Part shown: positions 1 to 7,874 of the stretch, piece by piece | Layout of the letters: each line of letters begins with the position of its first letter | How positions within the stretch are numbered: the stretch's first letter is position 1 | Source of the DNA: Streptomyces sp. MUM 178J | Lineage (GTDB): Bacteria; Actinomycetota; Actinomycetes; Streptomycetales; Streptomycetaceae | DNA: 64,000 bases | Direction: 5' to 3' | NCBI RefSeq assembly: GCF_022414575.1 | Contig: NZ_JADWYQ010000025.1 | Location: 1 to 64,000, forward strand | The notes under the pieces: generated by a model | Seen by the model: the letters and a program-made list of their open reading frames with translations, nothing else | Told to the model about the DNA's origin: nothing | The model's database searches: none | Made by a program: the position numbers and the translations under genes

Positions 1-2088
1 GGAACCGGCTGCGCCCGGCACCGCGTCCGGCGCGGCCGGTCGTGCACCACCGGTCGCCCCCGTGCCGGACGCCGCGTCGGCGGCGGACCCAGGACGGGCC
101 GGCTCCTCAGGGGTCCGCCCCTGCACGGCGGAGACGGCTGGACGCTCGGCGCCATGCGCGTCCGGTGACGCAGCGGTGGGCTGCGGGGCAGCCGGGGGCC
201 CGCCACGGGGCCACGCCGTTCCGGACGCGGCGGCGAGGGCCTCGGCCAGGCCGCCGATCTCGACATGGACGACCGCGACCGGCTTCGCCGGGGAGGTGGC
301 CGCCGCGTCCTGGAGCGCGGCGGCCAGGACCTCCCCGTCGCCGAACTCCGTCACGCCGTCCTCGGCGACCCAGGGGATCGCCGTGACCACGACGGCGTCG
401 CACACGTCGTCCGCCAACGCCTCGGCGAGCGCGGCGCGGAAGTCGGCGGGCGTCGCGGCGGTCGTCAGATCGCGCGGCGGCAGCGGACGCAGCCCCTCCG
501 TGCGGCAGGCGTCGTAGGTGAGGAGCCCGAGGGACTCGGAGTTGCCGAGGATCGCGACGCGCGGACCGGCCGGGAGGGGCTGGTCCGCGAGCAGCAGCCC
601 GGCGTCGACGAGTTCCGTGACGGTGTCCACGCGGATCACGCCCGCCTGGCGCAGCAGCGCCGAGACCGTGGCGTCCGGGATGCGGGTCACGGGCACCGCG
701 TGCCCCGGCGGCGCACTCCCGCTGTGGCGGGCGCCCTTGACGACCACCACGGGCTTGACGGCCGCCGTGCGCCTGGCCAGCCGGGTGAACTTGCGCGGGT
801 TGCCGATCGACTCCAGGTAGAGGAGGACGACGTCGGTGTCGGGGTCCTCGTGCCAGTACTGGAGGAAGTCGTTGCCGGACACGTCCGCCCGGTTGCCGGA
901 CGAGATGAAGGCGGACAGGCCGGCGCCGCGCCGGTGCAGGCCGGACAGCAGGGCGATGCCGATCGCGCCGGACTGGGTGAAGAGTCCGATGCGGCCGCGC
1001 GCCGGGGACCGCGGCGCGAGGGAGGCGTTGAGCCGGACGGCGGGCGCGGTGCTGATGATCCCGAAGGAGTTGGGGCCGATGATCCGCATCCCGTACGACC
1101 GGGCCTGGCGTACCAGTTCGCGCTGGCGCTCCCGTCCGTCCGGCCCGCTCTCCGCGTATCCGGCGGTGACCACGACCAGTCCCTGCACGCCGTGCTCGCC
1201 GCAGTCGGCCACCGCGTCGGGGACCCGCTCGGCAGGTACGGCGACGACGGCCAGGTCGACCCGTTCGCCGGTGCGTTCCACGATCTCGCCGACGGAGCGG
1301 AAGGCGGGTACGCCGTCCGCCTCGGTCCAGTCCTCGGGGAAGGCGCGGTTGACCGCGTAGGTGCGGCCGGTGTAGCCGCCTGCGAGGAGGTTGCGCAGCA
1401 CGGTGCGCCCGACGCCGCCGGGCGCCCGGCCGACGCCCACGACCGCCACGGAGCCGGGGGCGAGCAGCCGCCGCACGGAGCGGGCCTCGGCGCGCTGCTC
1501 GCGGGCGCGCTGGACCGCGAGGGATCTGGCCGTCGGCTCCAGGTCGAGCGTCAGATGGACGGAGCCGTCCTCGAAGCTGCGCTTCTGGGTGTAGCCGGCG
1601 TCCGTGAACACCTTGATCATCTTGTTGTTGGCGGGCAGCACTTCGGCGACGAAGCGGCGGATGCCCCGCTCTCTGGCGACCGCGGCGATGTGCTCCAGCA
1701 GGGCGGAGGCCACACCGCGCCCCTGGTGGGCGTCCTGGACGAGGAAGGCGACCTCGGCCCGGTCGGCCGGCGCCGGGGCGGGCCTGCCGGAGGCGTCGAT
1801 GCGGTCATAGCGGACGGTGGCGATGAACTCGCCCCCGACGGTGGCCGCGAGTCCCACCCGGTCCACGTAGTCGTGATGGGTGAAGCGGTGGACGTCGCGG
1901 TCGGACAGTCGAGGGTAGGGCGCGAAGAAGCGGTAGTACTTCGACTCGTCGGAGACCTGCTCGTAGAAGCTGACCAGGCGTTCCGCGTCAGCGGCGGTGA
2001 TGGGCCTGATGTGTGCCGCGCCCCCGTCGCGCAGCACCACATCCGCCTCCCAGTGGTCGGGGTACGCATGGTCGGGCGGCGTCCGCAT
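1..2088 (-). CDS. Bifunctional GNAT acetyltransferase / NDP-forming acyl-CoA synthetase-like protein (Pat type), 3' end outside window
   Basis: About 696 codons lie in the window and the frame is still open at the left edge. The N-terminal ~190 residues form a GNAT domain with the acetyl-CoA loop QGRGVASAL. They are followed by a CoA-binding Rossmann segment (VAVVGVGRAPGGVG) and a succinyl-CoA-ligase-like region (IGPNSFGI, FTQSGAIG). This is the architecture of Pat-type protein lysine acetyltransferases, which in known members control acetyl-CoA synthetases; the target here is inferred only. GNAT sits at the N-terminus, opposite to E. coli Pat. The in-window C-terminus is Ala/Pro/Gly-rich. 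The ATG at 2088 has no ribosome site, but a TACGAT hexamer lies 6 nt upstream, so the mRNA is probably leaderless. It is divergent from ptsH. Confidence 0.85.
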   Translation of the reverse strand, partial: MRTPPDHAYPDHWEADVVLRDGGAAHIRPITAADAERLVSFYEQVSDESKYYRFFAPYPRLSDRDVHRFTHHDYVDRVGLAATVGGEFIATVRYDRIDASGRPAPAPADRAEVAFLVQDAHQGRGVASALLEHIAAVARERGIRRFVAEVLPANNKMIKVFTDAGYTQKRSFEDGSVHLTLDLEPTARSLAVQRAREQRAEARSVRRLLAPGSVAVVGVGRAPGGVGRTVLRNLLAGGYTGRTYAVNRAFPEDWTEADGVPAFRSVGEIVERTGERVDLAVVAVPAERVPDAVADCGEHGVQGLVVVTAGYAESGPDGRERQRELVRQARSYGMRIIGPNSFGIISTAPAVRLNASLAPRSPARGRIGLFTQSGAIGIALLSGLHRRGAGLSAFISSGNRADVSGNDFLQYWHEDPDTDVVLLYLESIGNPRKFTRLARRTAAVKPVVVVKGARHSGSAPPGHAVPVTRIPDATVSALLRQAGVIRVDTVTELVDAGLLLADQPLPAGPRVAILGNSESLGLLTYDACRTEGLRPLPPRDLTTAATPADFRAALAEALADDVCDAVVVTAIPWVAEDGVTEFGDGEVLAAALQDAAATSPAKPVAVVHVEIGGLAEALAAASGTAWPRGGPPAAPQPTAASPDAHGAERPAVSAVQGRTPEEPARPGSAADAASGTGATGGARPAAPDAVPGAAGS

Positions 2089-2094
2089 GGGAAA

Positions 2095-2100
2095 ATCGTA
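2095..2100 (-). promoter_or_regulatory. -10 candidate for leaderless transcript
   Basis: TACGAT on the minus strand, separated by 6 nt (2089-2094) from the ATG of the acetyltransferase. The spacing puts the transcription start at or next to the start codon. No convincing -35 was seen. Confidence 0.45.
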
Positions 2101-2255
2101 CGGCCCGTCCATCGCTCGCGTCGGCGAATGACGGGGCCGGCCCCGTCCTTCTCTCCCCTGCCTTTCCTCCCTCCCCGCGGCCTTCCTCTCCTCGCCGCGG
2201 CCTCCGGCACGCCGCTTTCGGCACCCCGCGTCGGGCAGTCCGCAACCCATGAGAG

Positions 2256-2271
2256 ACTGGTCTAGACAACC
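2256..2271 (+). promoter_or_regulatory. DasR operator (dre site) upstream of ptsH
   Basis: The 16-mer ACTGGTCTAGACAACC closely matches the known dre consensus (A-S-TGGTCTAGACCA-S-T), including the full TGGTCTAGAC core. DasR is the GntR-family repressor, released by glucosamine-6-phosphate, that controls PTS genes and development in streptomycetes. The site ends 23 nt before the ptsH start codon, where it would block transcription. Confidence 0.8.
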
Positions 2272-2294
2272 GCTAGCACCTGAAGGGCAACACC

Positions 2295-2576
2295 ATGGCT
2301 GAGCGCCGCGTCAACGTCGGGTGGGCCGAAGGCCTGCACGCCCGCCCCGCCTCCGTCTTCGTCCGCGCCGCCACGGCTTCCGGCGTCCCCGTGACGATCG
2401 CCAAGGCCGACGGCACCCCGGTCAACGCCGCCTCCATGCTCGCCGTGCTCGGGCTGGGCGCGAAGGGCGGCGAGGAGATCGTGCTCGCCTCCGACTCGGG
2501 GGACGCAGAGGCCGCTCTGGACCGGCTGGCCAAGCTGGTCGCCGAGGGGCTCGACGAACTTCCCGAGACCGTCTGA
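2295..2576 (+). CDS. ptsH: Phosphocarrier protein HPr
   Basis: This 93-residue protein is the general phosphocarrier of the phosphotransferase system. It passes phosphate from enzyme I to sugar-specific EIIA domains in the cytoplasm. The active-site histidine is His15 in GLHARPAS. A serine (Ser47) sits at the place of the regulatory Ser46 of low-G+C HPr, but the surrounding context is actinobacterial. Length is typical for the family. GAAGGG lies 9 nt before the ATG. It is monocistronic, with a DasR operator upstream and a perfect hairpin downstream. No enzyme I or EII gene is in the window, so HPr serves distant partners. Confidence 0.97.
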   Translation: MAERRVNVGWAEGLHARPASVFVRAATASGVPVTIAKADGTPVNAASMLAVLGLGAKGGEEIVLASDSGDAEAALDRLAKLVAEGLDELPETV

Positions 2577-2606
2577 TCCCTTCAGGCCGCGCCGGCGGGA
2601 TAAAAC

Positions 2607-2646
2607 GAAGCCGGCTGCCACCCGAATTCGTGCGGCAGCCGGCTTC
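2607..2646. terminator. Intrinsic terminator-like hairpin after ptsH
   Basis: A perfect 13-bp inverted repeat (GAAGCCGGCTGCC, 2607-2619, and its complement, 2634-2646) with a 14-nt loop. It lies between convergent ptsH and the GntR gene and can serve both. There is no long T-run, as usual for Streptomyces. Confidence 0.75.
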
Positions 2647-2736
2647 AACCATATTCGGGTGACAACCAAAAATGTCCCTGAGTCACTTTTCGAACCACCC
2701 GAATTTCTAGCCCCACTTTTGTATACGGGGCTGTTG

Positions 2737-3414
2737 TTAATTCCGGACGCCCGCCGTGTTTACAGCATGTTGCGAAGTCCTCACCCGCTCGGGGCGGCGC
2801 AGTCGGTGCGCGGCCGCCGCCCGTTCGGCGTGCAGCGCGGTGAGCGTCCGCGCCCGGTCCGCGTCGCCGCGCGCCACCGCGTCCACGATCGCGCCGTGCT
2901 CGGCCCAGGACTCCACGGGCCGGGTCGGCTGCTCGACCGCGTACATCCAGGTGATCTTATGGCGGAGCTGGGTGAGCAGCGTGATCAGCCCGGGGCTGCC
3001 GGACGCCTGGGCGAGCGTCTCGTGGAACCAGCCGCCGAGGGAGCGCAGATCCTCCCCCTGGCCGCGGCGCGCCCGCTCCTGTCCCAGCCTGACCAGGCCG
3101 CGCAGCACCTTCAGATGGGCCTCGGTGCGGCGCCGGGCCGCGCGCGCGGCGCCCAGCGGCTCCAGCAGCCGGCGGATCTCCAGCAGGTCGGCGGCCTCCT
3201 CCTCCGTGGGTTCGGCGACGCAGGCGCCCGCGTGTCGCCGCGTGGTGACGAACCCCTCGGACTCCAGCGTGCGCAGGGCCTCGCGCACGGGCACCCTCGA
3301 GACGCCGTAGCGGCGGGCCAGCAGTTCCTCGGTCAGCCTGCCGCCGGGCTCGAATACACCGGAGACGATGTCGTCGCGGATCGCTGTGCATACCGTGTGC
3401 GCGGGAATGCGCAT
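2737..3414 (-). CDS. GntR-family transcriptional regulator, FCD subfamily
   Basis: The protein has 225 residues. The N-terminal ~70 residues form a winged helix-turn-helix with the GntR signature (RRYGVSRVPVREALRTLE). Residues ~75-215 are helical and match the FCD ligand-binding domain, which usually binds small organic acids at a metal site. The ATG at 3414 has GGAGG about 6 nt upstream. It converges on ptsH and is separated from the M23 peptidase gene by 206 bp carrying that gene's terminator, so it looks monocistronic. Ligand and targets cannot be read from the sequence. It is not DasR, which has a UTRA effector domain. Confidence 0.88.
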   Translation of the reverse strand: MRIPAHTVCTAIRDDIVSGVFEPGGRLTEELLARRYGVSRVPVREALRTLESEGFVTTRRHAGACVAEPTEEEAADLLEIRRLLEPLGAARAARRRTEAHLKVLRGLVRLGQERARRGQGEDLRSLGGWFHETLAQASGSPGLITLLTQLRHKITWMYAVEQPTRPVESWAEHGAIVDAVARGDADRARTLTALHAERAAAAHRLRRPERVRTSQHAVNTAGVRN

Positions 3415-3560
3415 GACCCAACCTCCGCCTTAATCCACTGGAAACGCAGCCGATTGACGCCTGTTCGGTGACTCTAAGGCAGTGGGCCGAATTTTCCGAT
3501 GCCTTACCGAGAATCATGGATATCTTTTGGCCAGCGGCAGCGGGGGGGGCCAGCCAAACG

Positions 3561-3597
3561 CGTCGAGGCCCCGGCGGGGAACGCCGGGGCCTCGACG
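3561..3597 (-). terminator. Terminator hairpin of the M23 peptidase gene
   Basis: A perfect 16-bp inverted repeat (CGTCGAGGCCCCGGCG, 3561-3576, with 3582-3597) and a 5-nt loop, 24 nt after the peptidase stop codon. Confidence 0.8.
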
Positions 3598-3620
3598 GCA
3601 GCGGGCCGGAACAGGCCTGG

Positions 3621-4406
3621 TCAGACCTTGACGCCGTGCGAGCGCAGATAGGCGACGGGGTCGATGTCGGAGCCGTAGTCGGGGGTCGTGCGCGCCTCGA
3701 AGTGGAGGTGCGGGCCGGTCGAGTTGCCGGTGGAGCCGGAGACGCCGATCTGCCGGCCCGCGGCGACCGACTGGCCGACCGTGACGGTGATCGCCGCCAG
3801 ATGGCCGTACTGGGTGTAGGAGCCGTCGTTCATCCTGAGGACGACGTTGTTGCCGTAGGCGCCACCCCAGCCGGCCTCGACGACGGTGCCCGCGCCCACG
3901 GCGACGACCGTCGAGCCCGCGGGGGCACGGAAGTCGACGCCGGAGTGGCTGCCGGAGGACCAGAGCGCGCCGCCGGCCCGGTAACCGGTGGTGACTTGGG
4001 TGCCGGCGACCGGGAGGCGGTAGGCCAGACGTCTGCGCTCCGCCTCACGGGCGGCGCGCTCCTTGGCCTCGCGGGCCTCCTTGGCGCGCTGCTCGGCCTT
4101 GCGCTTCGCCTCGGCGGCGGCCTTGGCGCGGGCCTTCTCCTCGGCCTCGGCTTCTTCAGCGGCCTTCTTCTGCGCGGCGGCCTGGGCGGCGATCTCGTCG
4201 GCGAGGGAGGTGGCGGGGGCGACGATCTGGTTCAGTCCGGTTTCCTCGACTGCCGCGTCGACGCCGGCCTCGGCGGCGACGGCGGGGGAAGCGAGGGTTC
4301 CGATGACGCCGGTGGCGGCGAGGGTCGCAACGCCGGCCAGGTTCGCGCTCCTGCGTGTCAGTCGGCTCGGGGCACGGTGCTTCCCGGTGGCACGGGTGAA
4401 CGCCAT
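3621..4406 (-). CDS. Secreted M23 family peptidase (LytM-type cell-wall hydrolase)
   Basis: The protein has 261 residues. It starts with a basic, hydrophobic signal region ending near ASPAVAAEA (~45). A long Ala/Glu/Lys/Arg-rich predicted coiled coil (~75-130) leads to a C-terminal LytM domain. The zinc motifs are HSGVDF and HLHF, with a further histidine in YGHLAA. Such enzymes cut peptide cross-links of peptidoglycan, and the coiled coil resembles regulatory arms of EnvC/NlpD-like proteins. The ATG at 4406 is preceded by AAGGAAAGGAAC. The long leader folds as a c-di-AMP riboswitch, tying expression to that second messenger, as known for Streptomyces wall hydrolases. Confidence 0.93.
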   Translation of the reverse strand: MAFTRATGKHRAPSRLTRRSANLAGVATLAATGVIGTLASPAVAAEAGVDAAVEETGLNQIVAPATSLADEIAAQAAAQKKAAEEAEAEEKARAKAAAEAKRKAEQRAKEAREAKERAAREAERRRLAYRLPVAGTQVTTGYRAGGALWSSGSHSGVDFRAPAGSTVVAVGAGTVVEAGWGGAYGNNVVLRMNDGSYTQYGHLAAITVTVGQSVAAGRQIGVSGSTGNSTGPHLHFEARTTPDYGSDIDPVAYLRSHGVKV

Positions 4407-4432
4407 GGAGGGGGCTGTTCCTTTCCTTCCTT

Positions 4433-4572
4433 CTCGCCTACCGGGTTAGCTGACGGGTTCGGAGCAGGAAGGTCTCCTACGGGCCCCGCCTCACGGCGGC
4501 GTCCGATTCACCCCAGGGGATGTGTGGGTCCCCGGCTCCCCTGGCTCGCGCCTGACGGGGACTCGGCGATGA
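4433..4572 (-). promoter_or_regulatory. ydaO/yuaA-type c-di-AMP riboswitch
   Basis: Read on the minus strand, the leader contains the conserved blocks of this riboswitch in order. They are ATCGCCGAGTCC, then GGGGAGCCGGGGACCCA, GGGGTGAAT, AGGAGACCTTCCTGC, CCGAACCCGTCAGCTAACC and finally GGTAGGCGAGAAGG. The outer TCGCC (4569-4565) and GGCGA (4438-4434) pair as P1. It lies 28 nt upstream of the M23 peptidase ATG. Family members in actinobacteria turn off wall-hydrolase and rpf genes when c-di-AMP is high. Confidence 0.92.
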
Positions 4573-4660
4573 CTGCCCGTGCCGCGGGCGCGGCGGGACA
4601 TGGGCGGACAGCCGGACCGACGCTAGGCGGCGCATCTTTCAATCACCAAACGGACAGCCC

Positions 4661-4709
4661 GTTTTGTAGCGCACGCCACAGGGCATACGCTATGTTTCAC
4701 CTACAAAAC
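4661..4709. repeat. AT-rich inverted repeat upstream of the riboswitch
   Basis: GTTTTGTAG (4661-4669) and CTACAAAAC (4701-4709) form a perfect 9-bp inverted repeat with centres 40 bp apart, inside an unusually A+T-rich island (about 4640-4715). It lies upstream of the riboswitch transcript and could hold its promoter and an operator. Confidence 0.5.
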
Positions 4710-4715
4710 AGACAT

Positions 4716-4756
4716 ACGGCGAAACCCCGGCAATACGCTCATTGCCGGGGTGCCGT
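4716..4756 (-). terminator. Hairpin downstream of the M16 peptidase operon
   Basis: CCCCGGCAAT (4725-4734) pairs with ATTGCCGGGG (4741-4750) around a 6-nt loop. The outer arms ACGGC/GCCGT extend the stem after an internal loop. It is about 100 nt past the M16 stop codon at 4855. Confidence 0.6.
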
Positions 4757-4854
4757 CTGCCCTGTTTCAGACCGATTCGCCATATGGGGAAACGCTGATC
4801 GGGCGGCAGTGCCAAGTCGTGTCGAACGGCGGTCGGACTCCGATCAGACGCCCG

Positions 4855-6243
4855 TCATCCGGCGACCACCGTCACCTGACCGATGCCGAGTTCCCTGACC
4901 GGCCCCTCGATCTGTGAGGCGTCGCCGACGAGGATCGTGACGAGCCGGTCGACGGGGAAGGCACTCACGGCCGCGGCCGTCGCCTCGACCGTCCCGGTCT
5001 CGGCGAGCCCGGCGTACAGCCGCGCCTGGAAGTCGTCCGGGAGGAACTGCTCGACCTGGTCGGCGAGCGTGCCGGCGACCGAGGCGGCGGTCTCGTACTT
5101 CAGCGGGGCGACGCCCACCAGGTTCTGCACCGCGGCGTCCCGCTCGGCGTCGGTGAGACCCTCGGCGGCGAGTGTGCGCAGCACCTGCCACAGATCCCGC
5201 AGCGCCGGGCCGGTGTTGGGGGTGTCCACGGAGCCGCTGATCGCGAGCATCGCCGCACCCGAGGCGTCGGGCGCGGAGCGCAGCACCTGGGTGAAGGCCC
5301 GCACCCCGTAGGTGTAGCCCTTCTCCTCCCGCAGCACGCGGTCGAGGCGCGAGGTGAGCGTGCCGCCGAGGCAGTACGTCCCGAGCACCTGGGCCGGCCA
5401 CTGGCGGTCATGGCGGTCCGGGCCGATCCGGCCGATGAGGAGCTGCGTCTGCACCGCGCCCGGACGGTCCACGATCACGACGCGGCCGGTGTCGTCCGCG
5501 GTGATGGCCGGTACGGGGCGGGGGGCCGCACTGTCGCCGGTCCACGCCCCCAGGGTGTCGGCGAGCACGGTGTCCAGGTCGACGCCGGCGAGATCGCCGA
5601 CGATCACGGCCGTGGCGGTGGCGGGGCGCACATGCGCCTCGTAGAAGGCGCGCACGGCGGCCGCGTCGATCTGCGCCACGGTCTCCTCGGTGCCCTGGCG
5701 GGGCCGGGACATCCGGGAGGCCGCCGGGAACAGCTCCTTGGAAAGCTCCTTGGCGGCCCTGCGGGCCGGGTTGGCCTTCTCGTGCGGGATCTCGTCGAGT
5801 CGGTTGCGCACCAGCCGCTCGACCTCGTGGTCCGCGAAGGCGGGGGCGCGCAGCGCCTCGGCGAGCAGGCCGAGCGCCTTGTGCAGCCGGGAAACGGGGA
5901 CCTCGAGGGCGATCCGGACGCCGGGGTGGTCGGCGTGGGCGTCGAGGGTGGCGCCGCAGCGTTCCAGCTCTGCGGCGAACTCTTCGGCCGAGTGCTTGTC
6001 GGTTCCTTCGGACAGGGCTCGCGCCATGATCGTGGCGACGCCGTCGAGCCCTTCCGGCTCGGCGTCCAGGGGGGCTCCGAGGGAGATGTCGACGGCCACC
6101 ACCTGCTGGCCGGGACGGTGGCAGCGCAGCACGGTCAGGCCGTTGCCGAGGGCGCCGCGGTCGGGGGCCGGGAAGGCCCAGGGCTTGGGCTGACCGGCCG
6201 CCGGCTGCGGGTGGAGGTCCATGGTCACAACGGCGTCGCTCAC
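4855..6243 (-). CDS. M16 family peptidase, non-catalytic (R/Y) subunit
   Basis: The protein has 462 residues and belongs to the insulinase/processing-peptidase fold. At the position of the zinc motif it reads GVATIMARALSEGT, with no HXXEH, so it cannot bind zinc there. The C-terminal half keeps the substrate-binding Arg/Tyr motif (REEKGYTYGVR, ~305-315). In known two-subunit M16B enzymes one subunit supplies zinc and the other the R/Y pair. The upstream gene has the opposite set, so the two probably form a heterodimer. The GTG start at 6243 overlaps the upstream stop (GTGA), indicating translational coupling. Confidence 0.88.
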   Translation of the reverse strand: MSDAVVTMDLHPQPAAGQPKPWAFPAPDRGALGNGLTVLRCHRPGQQVVAVDISLGAPLDAEPEGLDGVATIMARALSEGTDKHSAEEFAAELERCGATLDAHADHPGVRIALEVPVSRLHKALGLLAEALRAPAFADHEVERLVRNRLDEIPHEKANPARRAAKELSKELFPAASRMSRPRQGTEETVAQIDAAAVRAFYEAHVRPATATAVIVGDLAGVDLDTVLADTLGAWTGDSAAPRPVPAITADDTGRVVIVDRPGAVQTQLLIGRIGPDRHDRQWPAQVLGTYCLGGTLTSRLDRVLREEKGYTYGVRAFTQVLRSAPDASGAAMLAISGSVDTPNTGPALRDLWQVLRTLAAEGLTDAERDAAVQNLVGVAPLKYETAASVAGTLADQVEQFLPDDFQARLYAGLAETGTVEATAAAVSAFPVDRLVTILVGDASQIEGPVRELGIGQVTVVAG

Positions 6244-7688
6244 TGGTCTGCCCCTTCGCGCTCGGCAGGCTCGCTGTTCTCGTCGGTCTCGGCGGTGTCG
6301 TCGGTCTCGGCGCTCTCGGCGGCCGGTGCGGCCCCGGCGGTCTGGCCGGCTGATCCGTCGTCCCCGGCTGCCTCCGTCTCCTCGGCGGAGAGGGGCTCGT
6401 ACACCAGCACCGCCCGGTTGTCGGGGCGCAGCCTGGCCGCGGCGACCGCCTGCACCTCCTCCGGGGTGATGTCCAGCAGCCGCCGGACGGCGGTGAGGGC
6501 GAGCTGCGGATCGCCGAACAGCACCGCGAACCGGCACAGTTCGTCGGCGCGGCCCGCGACCGTGCCCAGCCGGTCCAGCCACTCGCGCTCCAACTGGGCC
6601 TGGGCGCGCTCCATCTCCTCGGACGTCGGACCTTCGGCGGCGAACCGCGCCAGTTCCTCGTCGACGGCGGCCTCGATGGCCGGCACCTCGACGCCGCCGG
6701 AGGTCTTCACATCCAGCCAGCCCAAGGACGGCGCACCGGCCAGCCGCAGCAGGCCGAACCCGGCCGCGACGGCCGTCTGGTCCCGGCGCACCAGGCGGTT
6801 GTGCAGCCGGGAGGACTCACCGCCGCCGAGGACGGTGAGCGCCAGGTCCGCGGCGTCGCACTCGCGTGTGCCGTCATGGGGCAGCCGGTATGCCGCCATC
6901 AAGGCGCGCGCCGGGACTTCCTCGCGGATCTCCTGGCGGAGCTGCTCGCCCACGAGGTCGGGCAGGACGCCGTCGCGCGGGGGCTGCTTGCCCTCGTGGG
7001 ACGGGATGGAGCCGAAGTACTTCTCGATCCAGGCGAGCGTCTGCTCCGGATCGATGTCGCCGACGACCGAGAGCACCGCGTTGTTCGGCGCGTAGTAGGT
7101 GCTGAAGAAGGCGCGGGCGTCCTCGAGGGTCGCCGCGTCCAGGTCGGCCATGGAGCCGATCGGGGTGTGGTGGTACGGGTGGCCCTCGGGGTAGACGAGG
7201 GCGGTGAGCCGCTCGAAGGCCGTGCCGTACGGCACGTTGTCGTACCGCTGGCGGCGCTCGTTCTTGACCACGTCGCGCTGGTTCTCCATCGACTCGTCGT
7301 CGAGGGCGGCGAGCAGCGAGCCCATGCGGTCGGCTTCCAGCCACAGCGCCAGCTCCAGCTGGTGTGCGGGCATGGTCTCGAAGTAGTTGGTGCGCTCGAA
7401 GCTGGTGGTGCCGTTGAGCGATCCGCCCGCGCCCTGGACCAGCTCGAAGTGGCCGTTCCCCGTCACCTGGGCAGAGCCCTGGAACATCAGGTGCTCGAAG
7501 AGGTGGGCGAGGCCGGTGCGGCTCTTGACCTCGTGGCGTGAGCCGACGTCGTACCAGAGGCAGACCGCGGCGACCGGGGTCAGATGGTCCTCGGAGAGCA
7601 CCACGCGCAGGCCGTTGGCCAACCGGTGCTCTGTCGCCGTCAGGCCGCCTGAGCCGGCCTGCGCTGTGGCCGTGTGACCCATGGGCAT
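6240..7688 (-). CDS. M16 family zinc peptidase, catalytic subunit
   Basis: The protein has 482 residues. The inverted zinc motif HLFEH spans residues 62-66, with the third ligand probably Glu144 in VKNERRQ. The C-terminal half lacks the usual R/Y substrate motif, reading LVRRDQTAVAAGFG there, which its partner carries. The C-terminal ~45 residues are a Glu/Ala/Asp-rich tail. The ATG at 7688 has GAAGGGA at good spacing. A longer in-frame reading up to 7826 lacks such a site. It is first in a two-gene operon and divergent from parC. The role is probably processing or degradation of unfolded peptides; the substrate is unknown. Confidence 0.9.
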   Translation of the reverse strand: MPMGHTATAQAGSGGLTATEHRLANGLRVVLSEDHLTPVAAVCLWYDVGSRHEVKSRTGLAHLFEHLMFQGSAQVTGNGHFELVQGAGGSLNGTTSFERTNYFETMPAHQLELALWLEADRMGSLLAALDDESMENQRDVVKNERRQRYDNVPYGTAFERLTALVYPEGHPYHHTPIGSMADLDAATLEDARAFFSTYYAPNNAVLSVVGDIDPEQTLAWIEKYFGSIPSHEGKQPPRDGVLPDLVGEQLRQEIREEVPARALMAAYRLPHDGTRECDAADLALTVLGGGESSRLHNRLVRRDQTAVAAGFGLLRLAGAPSLGWLDVKTSGGVEVPAIEAAVDEELARFAAEGPTSEEMERAQAQLEREWLDRLGTVAGRADELCRFAVLFGDPQLALTAVRRLLDITPEEVQAVAAARLRPDNRAVLVYEPLSAEETEAAGDDGSAGQTAGAAPAAESAETDDTAETDENSEPAEREGADQ

Positions 7689-7874
7689 GTATGTCCCTTC
7701 GATCGCGATATGGAGAACGTGATGGAGAAGTCCTGCCACTGTATGCAAGCGTGCTGACACCTGGCGAAGTTCCCCGGGCGGCCCTGACCGGGTCGCGGTC
7801 GGGCTTGTCGGTGGGACGGTCCACAATGGTCGGCGTCACATCCAGTTCTGGCACGCGAAGGAGCAGCAGCCGCG

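Noticed and set aside
265..2265. Plus-strand open frame of 666 codons at the left end
   Set aside because: It lies opposite the acetyltransferase gene, whose GNAT and CoA-binding motifs are clear.
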